A stretch of 64,000 nt of DNA, taken from positions 883,017 through 947,016 of the forward strand of contig BCLD01000006.1 in the NCBI GenBank assembly GCA_001600875.1. The letters are read 5' to 3'. The notes beneath the pieces are model-generated. The model was not told where the DNA came from. It was given only the letters and a program-made list of their open reading frames with translations, and did not search any database. Below are positions 22,403 through 30,826 of the stretch, piece by piece; position 1 is the first letter of the stretch, and the number at the start of each line of letters is the position of its first letter. The DNA comes from Solicoccozyma terricola. Its lineage: Eukaryota > Basidiomycota > Tremellomycetes > Filobasidiales > Piskurozymaceae. A program made the translations under genes and the position numbers.

Positions 22403-23808
22403 TTATGATCGTGGCTTCTCCTTCTTCTCCTTCCAGAGAGCGAGGAGACCGACACCAGAGACCTTGACGACCTTGAATCTGATAGTGGGGAGGGGGTGGA
22501 GGGTGAGCAAGCGTGGTCTGTGGGACGAGCTACAGAGAAGGGAAACTCACCGGACACCGGGAATATCACCCTTGGCCTTACCACGACGACCGAAACCAGA
22601 GATCAAGACCTCGTCGTTCTCGTCGACCTGAGATAGAGAATGAATATGTTCCCACGGGTCAGTTCGCTGCATTTGGCGGACGCTCCCCGCTCCTCGTCTC
22701 CTTCTTCGCTCCGCTTCGCTCCGCTTCGCTCCGCTTCGCTCGCGAAGTCAAAACACTCACAAAGTTCAAACAACCATCATTTGGCACGAAAGCGGTGACC
22801 TTCTTTCCGTTCTTGATGAGCTGAACTCGGACACACTTTCGGATAGCAGAGTTGGGTTGCTTGGCTTCAACACCGACCTGGATGGGTAAAGGGAAGGTGA
22901 GGGGAGATTGAGCATATGTCAGTTGACATTGATCTGATGTTATGCGTTCAAAGGCGATCGAGAAGTAGAGACACGGGAGAACAACAAGCGTAGCAGCAAT
23001 TTCACCAACGCGCCAGGCGAGAGAGGAGGGGTGGTTGAGAGACAGTCTGGTGGACCTCGGTGAAAGATGGGCAACGTCGTTGGTGGTTAAAGATAGCTGC
23101 TGATTCGACGATCATATCGTTGTCCTGTCCCATTATTGCGTCGGCACATTGCGCTTGACGATATGTAGACAGCACGGACAGCACAGCGGTTGTGGTGAAA
23201 ATATCCCGCTGTTTCTTTCTCGTATTTCCTTTGTGCGCAAAGACTGGATGTTGGTCGGTATTCATTCCGCTTAAAGATCCTCTCCAAGTGTTCTCCGAGT
23301 TCTCCTCTATGTCTCACTCCACTCGCAGAGTGTAGCTCACTCCGTTCGCGAAGAGAGAGAGAGTATTGCTCACTCCGTTCGCGGAAGACAGTCGTCTTCG
23401 CTCCGCGAAGAGATGAATGCTCGCTGCGCCCGCAGAAGCAAGCTCGCTAACGCGAGTATGGTCTTCGCTCCGCGAAGAAATGAATGCTCGCTACGCTCGC
23501 GTATCAAAGCTCGCTGGGCTCGCAAAGAACGCTCGCTTCGCTCCGACTTACCTTCTCCAAAACGATACCCTTAGCGTGAGAGCTTCCACCGGTAGGATTG
23601 GTCCTGTAAATGTTTCCCAACGCCCTCTTCTTGTACGATTTATCGGCCCATCTGTTCTCCCTCCTCGAAGTACGGAGCTTCCTAGCTGCTTGAAGACCTC
23701 TTGGTTTGCCGGCTGTGTGACGGGCGGGGTGAAGGGAAAGGAAGAAGAGAGCGAGAGTGAGTATGCGACCTTGCGACTCCCGTATGCGGAGTGATACATA
23801 CAACCCAT
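22403..23808 (-). CDS. RPS23: 40S ribosomal protein uS12 (S23)
   Basis: uS12 sits at the decoding centre of the small subunit. Five exons are resolved: 23808-23802, 23712-23552, 22877-22761, 22627-22551 and 22478-22403, giving 145 residues, the normal length. The first exon is only 7 nt (ATGGGTT, then donor GTATGT). The protein has [91 protein letters not shown] and [20 protein letters not shown]. The universally conserved PNS loop, with its hydroxylatable Pro in KQPNSAIRK, is intact. Two introns, 22628-22760 and 22878-23551 (674 nt), carry palindromic repeats close to their 5' splice sites. The second is about ten times longer than usual for this window. The gene is divergent from the antizyme gene, which starts at 24249. 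Confidence 0.97.
22705..22747 (-). repeat. Palindromic GCGAGCGAAGCG repeat in RPS23 intron (between exons 3 and 4)
   Basis: Four near-identical 10-bp units (CGCTTCGCTC on the plus strand) end in CGCTCGCGAAG. In the transcript sense the array begins 13 nt inside the intron, after a GTGAGT donor at 22760. It is the smallest copy of the family found in the neighbouring introns. Confidence 0.8.
23299..23548 (-). repeat. Degenerate palindromic repeat array in the long RPS23 intron
   Basis: About nine imperfect copies of a unit read in transcript sense as GCGAGCGNAGCGAGC followed by ATTCATTTCTTC fill 250 bp. The array begins 3 nt inside the GTAAGT donor at 23551, so the intron starts GTAAGTCGGAGCGAAGCGAG. 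Each core can fold on itself. The remainder of the intron (22878-23298) has no array. Confidence 0.85.
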
Positions 23809-24248
23809 GTTGATGAATGATGCTTGAGGATATCGGAGTAGGAGCAAACGACGAGCAGGAGGATAGGAAGGGGGCAAGGGGGGCAGGGCTTAAGCGCACA
23901 TTGAGTGGAAACAGAGAATGGGTGACACCGCGAGGCGCAGACCCGTTGGCGCGCTGACACGTGGCACCTCCGATAGCCCGCCGAAAGTTGCGCGTGAAAT
24001 AAAACAGTGCCCACCCTTATCAATTACTGGATGACATGTATTGACACGTGTACCCCACCCCAGCCCAGCCAGGTCATTCAGCCACCCCTCCCCCCCCTTC
24101 TCGCTTAGTCATCCGCCAAGTCAGTCTAGACGATCACACCATCCATCCACACCTCGTCCACCATCATCAACCATAACCACACAACAGCCACATCCATAAC
24201 CACATCCACATCCACATCCATATCCACCACAACCACCACCCTCACACA
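23809..24248. promoter_or_regulatory. Shared divergent promoter of RPS23 and antizyme with two CACGTG boxes
   Basis: This 440-bp gap separates two divergent start codons. Two CACGTG palindromes, the E-box core bound by fungal bHLH factors such as Cbf1, lie at 23958-23963 and 24045-24050 inside GACACGTG contexts. A CCACA/CATCCA-rich stretch at about 24130-24240 is probably the antizyme 5' UTR. Binding is inferred from motif only. Confidence 0.5.
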
Positions 24249-26237
24249 ATGTCTTCAAATACCAACACCCATCTCCTCTCTCTTCCCCAGTCCAACGACG
24301 ACTCGGATCCTGTTCTAGCTATAGCTAGGGTGTCCGGGGTGGGTGGCGTGGTGTACTCGTATAGGCATGATGAGGGGGAGGGCGGGGGTGGCAGGTGGTG
24401 GTTTTGAAGCAGGGTATGGGGAAATGCCTGCGGTGAGTCGCGAACGTAGTGAGCAGGGCGAGCGCAGCGAGCAATCATTTCGCGAGCGCAGCGAGCAATC
24501 ACGTCTGCATTCTTGGCGAGCGAAGCGAGCATTCATTGCTTCGCGAACGCAGTGAGCAATCATTTCTTCGCGAGCGAAGCGAGCATTCATCTCTTCGCGA
24601 AAGCCGTGAGCAATAATCTCGTAGCGAGCGCAGCGAGCAATCATTTCTTCGCGTCGCAAAGAACCTCGTCTTCCGCGAATGTAGTGAGCGTTACTCTCTT
24701 TGCGAGCGAGGCGTGGTCACAACATTTTCAAGCTCTGCGAGTATAGCTAGCGATACTCTTCGGTCGAAAGATCCACGACCTATCTTCGTGGTTGTCACGA
24801 CCAAGACGATCCATGCGCGTTGCAGAAATAGGCCGCAGAGAGATGATACCGATCTGATCCTCCTGGCGTTGTTGGTGTACTCTGTTCATGATACAATGCA
24901 TCTATTCGCTACGCGACCTCGACGAGCGATTCCTTCTGAATCCTTTCCAGTCACTGACGGGTTTTCTCATATCTCAACAGGATCTAATCGGCAGGTCGTC
25001 AACGTGGGTGACAAACGGGTTGACGCGACTTCATACTTCTTCCATGGGACACGATGGAATGAATACCTCTCCCTCTCCTTCTCCTTCTCGTTCTCCATCT
25101 CCTCCTCCTTCTCCACCGCCTCCTCTTCCTCATCATCATCCTTCTCAACATACGACGACGTCATTACCGGACGTTAGACCGACACAACATCTTCCACCTC
25201 CCACCACCCGACTACCACCTTCACCTTTTCAACCAACGACGACGACGACGACGACGACGACGACAACGACAACTACCACATACTCTGATCCTCTTCTCCA
25301 TCCACACGACCAACTCGACCGCTCCTCCTCCATCACCTCAACTTGCTCAGGTTCCTCCTATTCCTCTTCATCCGCCATCCACGGTCTCACCTCGTTACCT
25401 CGTTTCTCACCTAGCCGAGGACACGATTCCACTTCGTCTTCTGTGAATTCCGAATCATCTATGGGCGAGAGATTGGTATCTCCATCTACACCCCTTTTGA
25501 ATCTAGCAAAAGTCGGTAGGAAAAGTATGGTCAAGAGTTTCGAAAGTGGAGATGGGAATTTACTCGGGGGAACGATGACGCATCCTTTGTCATCTCGAGC
25601 GATTACCCAACCTCCAATTCGTGTAAAGGCACGACCGCCCAAACCGTCTTCAACTCGGAACCCACGATCACTCGAAACATTGACCAATTTCCTATCATCC
25701 GTTTTCCCAAATCACGCGATCACCGCTGTAAATCAATCTGAATTGATCGAACTGATCACCGCGTTCGTCGATGATTGTTGTATAGGCGCGATTGTGAATT
25801 CGGAATCCGATGGCGAAAAAGTCATGATCGTTCATCTCCCGCCGATGGGATTAACATCCTGCGACGTTGACCACGGTGACGACGACGACGACGACGACGA
25901 TGGGACGACGGCACCTTTGGATTCTCCTGGTATAGATATCCGAGATCAACTTACATCTCTACTCGACTTGGCGTCGGATTCACTACACGCTACCAAAGTC
26001 ATACTTGCTCTTCGTCGATCAGAGCGAGACGACGAGTCACTCCGTGTGCTATTACATTCATTAGCTTACGTCGGTGGAGAGGTATTGGTTTCGCCGTCTT
26101 CCGTGGGAGTCAGGGTGAGAGGGAGCGGTGGGAGGAGGATGGTCATGGGGATGGGGAATGGAGGGTGGGGTCTTGGAGAAGGGTGGGATTGGGAGTGGAA
26201 TGAGGAGGAGTGGGTGTTGGTGGGGATTGAGCTGTGA
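24249..26237 (+). CDS. OAZ1: Ornithine decarboxylase antizyme, expressed by +1 programmed frameshift
   Basis: Antizyme binds ornithine decarboxylase and drives its ubiquitin-independent degradation by the proteasome, giving feedback control of polyamines. ORF0 starts at 24249 (MSSNTNTHLLSLPQSNDDSD) and ends at TGA 24405-24407 after 52 codons. In the +1 frame the sequence continues as EAGYGEMPA to a GTGAGT donor at 24433. The 548-nt intron ends CAACAG at 24980, and exon 2 (24981-26237) continues in phase. The C-terminal antizyme domain reads LETLTNFLSSVFPNHAITAV, FVDDCCIGAIVN, VHLPPMGLTS, LLDLASDSLHATKVILALRR, LLHSLAYVGGEVL and EEWVLVGIEL. Total length after shift is about 479 residues, longer than animal antizymes because of a Ser/Pro/Thr-rich linker with a poly-Thr run. 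Without the shift only a 52-residue peptide is made. Family call and frameshift both rest on visible sequence. Confidence 0.9.
24402..24408 (+). promoter_or_regulatory. Programmed +1 ribosomal frameshift site (TTT TGA A)
   Basis: The in-frame stop TGA at 24405-24407 follows TTT at 24402-24404. Skipping one base gives GAA GCA GGG in the +1 frame and reaches the antizyme domain. This is the standard antizyme arrangement: a slow stop codon after a shift-prone codon, with efficiency raised by polyamines. Which stimulators act here is not known. Confidence 0.85.
24439..24720 (+). repeat. Tandem palindromic 27-bp repeat array in the antizyme intron
   Basis: About ten degenerate units follow each other at a period near 27 bp. 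The best copies read GCGAGCGAAGCGAGC followed by an ATTCAT or AATCATTTCTT spacer. The core is a perfect or near-perfect inverted repeat around N. The array begins 6 nt after the start of the intron (GTGAGTCGCGAACGTAGTG). Confidence 0.9.
25236..25282 (+). repeat. ACG triplet repeat coding for poly-threonine in antizyme
   Basis: A run of ACG triplets, interrupted by ACA and ACT near its end, encodes about fifteen consecutive threonines in the linker of the antizyme protein. A second short triplet run at about 25876-25900 encodes eight Asp. Confidence 0.85.
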
Positions 26238-26600
26238 TTGACGGATGGGGATTTGCTCGTCGGTGGTTGGGTGTTTGGTAGTTTTTACGAGTTTCTCTGG
26301 ATCCGGGTTGTTGTTTCGTTGTTTCTCTTCGGCTTCGGCTTCTGCTTCGTCTTCCTCCCCCTCCCCCTCCTCCCCCTTCTGCTCTACTCTCTTCTTCTCT
26401 TACTGGCCTAGGCTACATTGTATACCTCGTCGTGGCATGAGTATTGCACCACCGAATTAATTATTGAATCGATCGGGGAAAAAAAGAATCAACTGTGATG
26501 ACGAATCAGCATACGCGTTTCAGTTCGATCGATCTAACAACGAAGATGAGGAGGGATGCGTGTAACAATCATCAACTGAATCAGTAGCAGCCTATCTGCA
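26238..26600. other. Intergenic gap between antizyme and sirtuin genes
   Basis: These 363 bp hold the antizyme 3' UTR and the sirtuin promoter. A pyrimidine-rich stretch (26330-26400) and AT-rich sequence around 26455-26500 are visible. No coding or RNA gene is apparent. Confidence 0.6.
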
Positions 26601-28759
26601 ATGCGTATAACAATCCCCACCCTTCCCACGCCGTCCTCATCCAACCCCGCATTCCTCAACCCTCTTGCATCCATCACTCTCCCACTCGCCATCACTAAAA
26701 CAGCAGAGTTTCTCGAAAAGGGGAAGGGGAAGACGTTGGTGATTACTGGAGCGGGAGTTAGCGTTGATAGTGGTATAAGAGCGTATAGAGGTGATGAAGG
26801 ACATTGTGAGTAGATATTGGGTTGCGAGCGTAGTGAACAATCTGTTATGCTTGGAGCAGCGAAAGACTCTCGCTCGCATAACCAAGCTTTTCTTCCTCGG
26901 GGCGCGGCGCACCTAGGACCATGTCCCTGAGCGAAGCGAAGAATATCTCCTCTTGCGAACTCAGTGCGTTCGCAATACTCCCATTTCGAGCGAAGCGAGT
27001 GCTCGGAAGATCCTGGGAGTAGCGACGATGACCGTCTTCTGGGAGTCTAGCGAGCGAAACTGTCCGCAGCAAAGACTATTTCTTCCTGAGCGTAGCGAAG
27101 AACATTGTTTTCTGCGAGTTCTCTTTGTGTCTGCGATTGTACAAGTAGGAATAGAGTCTGCGTAGCTGAATGGTCATATTGGTTAAGATACGACGAACCC
27201 GAATTACAGGTTAGTTTGTCGAAAGGTCTATGTTTGAGAATTCGGGTAGTGTGTAGGAATTGAATCATCCCTGCCTGTGATCTTGTCAGACCGATCTTCT
27301 ATGGAGAACTCGTGGAACCTGGACCGAAAGGTTATACATTCAGGTGAGCCTGTCATCATTAAATTACTGGTCAATTTCTCGATGTACTCATTTTCTGAAA
27401 CTCTGCGAACACATCAGACAACGGTGTTTGTAGTGATTCCCTTGCTATACGATGCGATCCCACGACTAATGAGATTTTCCCTTGATCCACAGATTGGTCC
27501 CGATCTTACCTAGGTGTACGCCCCATTTTACAACCCTGCTTTCAACCTAGTTCATTGATTATCATTTTCATCTCAATCGTGTACAGTATCCACCAGTTCG
27601 AGACGCAAAGCCGAATCCAACCCATATGTATGTCGCAGCATTACAAAGCCTAGGACTAGCTCCGAACTTGATCACTCAGAATGTTAGTTCCGTCGTCGTT
27701 TCTCTCTCTCTCTCTCTCTCTCCACCCGATCGACACTTTGACTAATGTGTTGAGAATGTCCTACAGGTGGATCGCCTACATCACAAAGCATCACCATTCC
27801 CCGCGTCCGAAACTGACGACCGAATACTCGAATTACACGGAACACTTCATTTCGTACATTGCCCTTCTCATCATCATGTGAGACCAAGAGATGAGTATCA
27901 GAAGTTGTTAGGGAAGATGAATCCGAGGTGGGAGGAATTCGTAAAAGATGCAAAAGGTGGGAAAGAGATAAAGACGAATCCAGATGGTGATGTGAGGTTT
28001 TTTTTTCTTGGATTTGATCCGGTCTGAGTCGAGGGTTCTGCATGTCGCTGATGCACGAGAATTTTTGGTTCAAAAGGTCGATCTGAGAGGTGTGAAATAC
28101 GATCAATTCGTCGTTCCTGGATGTCACGAATGTGAAAAATTGGGTGTTCAAAATTCGATTGTTAAACCGAATGTGGTGTTTTTCGGGGAAACGATATCAG
28201 ATGCGGTTCGAGATCGATCGTTAGTCCGATTCAGGCTTTGTGTAGGGGGTTGGGGTTGGGTGGAAACGCTGATTGAATATTCGTGGGATGTACAGGTTCA
28301 GAATGGTATCAGAAAGTTCGAGGTTGTTGGTATTAGGAAGTTCACTGGCTACCTTCAGCGCATTTCGGTGCGTTTTGGGAAAAGTTCAAACGAAATGTCA
28401 GCTTATTTTTATTGAATGGTTGTAACCCGTCCTCACAGTCTAATCAAGCAAGCTCTGGAAACATCCAAACCCGTACTCATGATATCACTTGGACCATCAA
28501 GAGCTGATAAGTTACCAGGTGTTGAGAAGATCGAGATGAAGGCCGGGAATGTGTTGCGGGGGGTACTGGAGCGTCACGTAGGGTGAGTTGCAAGGCTGCG
28601 GTTGCGGTTGCAGTATCATGTATACGGTTCTTCTACTGATCCGATTGGCTTCCTAATAGACAAGAGCAAGGGTCACTAGAGCAGGAGGTCCGGAGTATGA
28701 TGGATCGAGGTGTTGTCAAGGAGACTGACTATGTCGAAGGTCCACGAGCTGAGGGATAG
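26601..28759 (+). CDS. Sirtuin, NAD-dependent deacylase, SIRT4-like class
   Basis: This is an NAD-dependent lysine deacylase of the SIRT4-like group, which is usually mitochondrial. The NAD pocket motif TLVITGAGVSVDSGIRAYRG starts at about residue 49. Later motifs are HMYVAALQSLGLAPNLITQN, VDRLHHKA, the catalytic His in LELHGTLHFVHC, KPNVVFFGE, and LLVLGSSLATFSAFR. The second zinc pair is intact (PGCHEC), but the first is CPSH instead of CxxC. Eleven exons give 363 residues. They include 22 nt (27188-27209), 8 nt (27418-27425) and 23 nt (27493-27515) exons that restore the conserved NPNYRPIFYGELVEPG and RQRYWSRSYLG stretches. The first intron (26806-27187) is 382 nt and carries palindromic repeats; the others are about 60-85 nt. 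The Thr/Ser/Pro-rich start (MRITIPTLPTPSSSNPAF) could be a targeting peptide. Confidence 0.9.
26822..27125 (+). repeat. Palindromic repeat array in sirtuin intron 1
   Basis: Degenerate copies of GCGAGCGTAGTGAACAATC and GAGCGAAGCGAG are scattered over 300 bp. The array begins about 16 nt after the GTGAGT donor at 26806. Copies are more diverged than in the antizyme intron, but the leading unit and its orientation match. Confidence 0.75.
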
Positions 28760-28962
28760 ATAGATAGATATAGGACCATTGACCATCGATGTGGAGCCCC
28801 GCGTCACCCTCGTCGCCCTCTTCCCCGGCTGAGAACATGGTCGACAGCCTCGTACCGTACATCCCATCCATCATCGTCGTCACACCACCGTGCGAGCAGG
28901 CATGTCAGCGCTGCAGCGCTACTCTTCCGCTACATCCACAGCAGACACACATCACATCCACC

Positions 28963-30705
28963 ATGCATCCAGTCGGCGCAGACGCGATTCGCAAGGCAGC
29001 ACTGGCTGACGCTCGCCGACCACCATCCATCGCTCCTTCCACTCTCAGCGTTAACACCAACCTCGGCGCATACGATAACAAGCTGGTAAGCTCGAGTCTA
29101 TCTCAGCTTCCGTCGGCTGGAACAGATACATCCAGTAATGCACCTTCGAGTCCTATCAACTCGGTGTTCAGCAGACCATCAGGACAAGGAGGTGTTAACT
29201 CGGCAGTGGTTGGATCGGGACGACATGATGATCGACCTAGCTTCTCAAGTTCTGCCGCTGCTGCTGCGTTGACAAGACCTCATCTTGGTATAGCTACAAC
29301 CACAACTCCTTCCTTTTCCTCGGTGGGAGGTGGCTCAAATCGACCTCTAGTGACGGGCGTGGAATCACATACTCATCCTAGCCATCCAAGCTCGCCTTGG
29401 AGTGTTTTATCACTCCATGTCTTACCATTGTTCAATGGGACACCTCTCGCTCAGTCGATCGAGGATCTCAAGTGAGTTATGACACCAACGCTGTTCTTCG
29501 TATTACGAACGAACATACAACCGTTGACCACCTTGGCCTACCACCCCAGTATCCTCGTTCGGGCACATATCGCAAATGCCAAAACTCGTTCTCCAAAGGC
29601 ATATCGATCCCTGCTATCGTCAGATCTTCAAGAACTCATAGCAACGGGGATGCTCACACTCAAGGCCAAGTTGGACTCGGTGATGGATGATGCAAAATTC
29701 TTGATGAGATTGGCCGAGGTTTGGCAATTCTATTTTGTGACACTGCCTGTAAGCAATAATTGGATGGAAACCACCACCACCACCACCACGGCCTGCGGCA
29801 CGCTGAACAATACATTATCCCTTACACAACAGTACCTCCAAGGCGTGTTCCTTCCTCTCGCATTGTTAAACAATTCCATAGATCCGAATCAACCTCCTTC
29901 AGCTCAAAGTCCAGTCATTGAGACCTCCCTTGATCCTCGATTCCTGCTCCTCTCTTCTTACCTGATCTACATCTTCCTACCGATCGTTCCTCGATTTCAT
30001 CGTGCGTTGGCCAATGAGTCATCTGTCCCTACTCCTGACCAGCTAGGGCGCCTGCAATCGATGTGTCTCATACTCTCAACACAAGCTCGGCCTTCTGGCT
30101 GTTACGTCTCATCAGGAAGAGAAGGACACGAGAACGAAGAGGATGAACATGCTCGACAACAAGTTGAAACTCTCCTCCGCATCATCTTGAAACTGCGAAA
30201 CAACGGCGATGGGACTCTTATGGACATATTATCTGGTGGCTCCCAAGGTTACTCATCAGGCATGGGAGGTCGACGTGGTGACCGAAGAGGATTCGTCGAC
30301 AGCAAGTCTTATAGTCGTGGATATGGAGTATCGCCTGTTACTTCCCGGAGCATACTGGGTATGGAATCATCCACAATTAATGAACGCGATGCCTGTTACG
30401 AGTTGTCTGCCAATCATCGGAAGGAAAGTTCAGCACGAAACCAGCCCTCCTCGCCGTTACCCGACGACTCGGCATCGGAAGGGGAGGATGATAGGTATGG
30501 GACTGCGAAAGCAAGAGATGCTCCAAGGAGAAGAGAATTGGGTGACGATCGAGCAGGTCGAGGCATAGATACGGCGCAATCGACGTATGACGACATGGGA
30601 ATGCCCATATCCGCAACAAGTACGTATTTTTCCACAATGGCAACTCCGGCGACTGTCACTGGGCTATCAGACACGGCGAGGGATTCAACTTTGAGAGCGA
30701 GATGA
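28963..30705 (+). CDS. TORC2 subunit of the HbrB/Bit61/PRR5 family
   Basis: The HbrB domain protein is a non-catalytic TORC2 subunit that acts in cell wall, actin and polarity signalling. The start at 28963 gives MHPVGADAIRKAALADARRP; an earlier in-frame ATG at 28789 gives no conserved sequence. A Ser-rich N-terminus precedes the domain: WSVLSLHVLPLFNGTPLAQ, then SIEDL joined by splicing (29472-29549) to NILVRAHI, then a helical core ending LTQQYLQGVFLPLALL and LDPRFLLLSSYLIYIFLP. The junction codon is completed by the splice, giving the family-typical IEDLN. The C-terminal 200 residues are disordered, rich in Arg/Ser and Asp. Only one intron is needed. The name Bit61 refers to the yeast relative. 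Confidence 0.85.
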
Positions 30706-30826
30706 TGGATCGATCAAACGAGGCATGGATTATATAGCGATGAAACTTGATCATTTCCTAGCTCTCTTTTACAAAATTCTTTCAAGACACGGCGGCGTAG
30801 CATGATGAGCATGACTCCCAACTCCT

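Noticed and set aside
24439..24720. CRISPR-like array of 27-bp palindromic units
   Set aside because: The genome is eukaryotic, the units abut without unique spacers, and the copies are degenerate. The array lies inside a spliced intron.
28789..28962. Upstream in-frame ATG for the HbrB gene
   Set aside because: The added 58 residues look like 5' UTR translation, overlap the end region of the sirtuin gene closely, and contain no conserved sequence. The ATG at 28963 has a better context (CACCATG).
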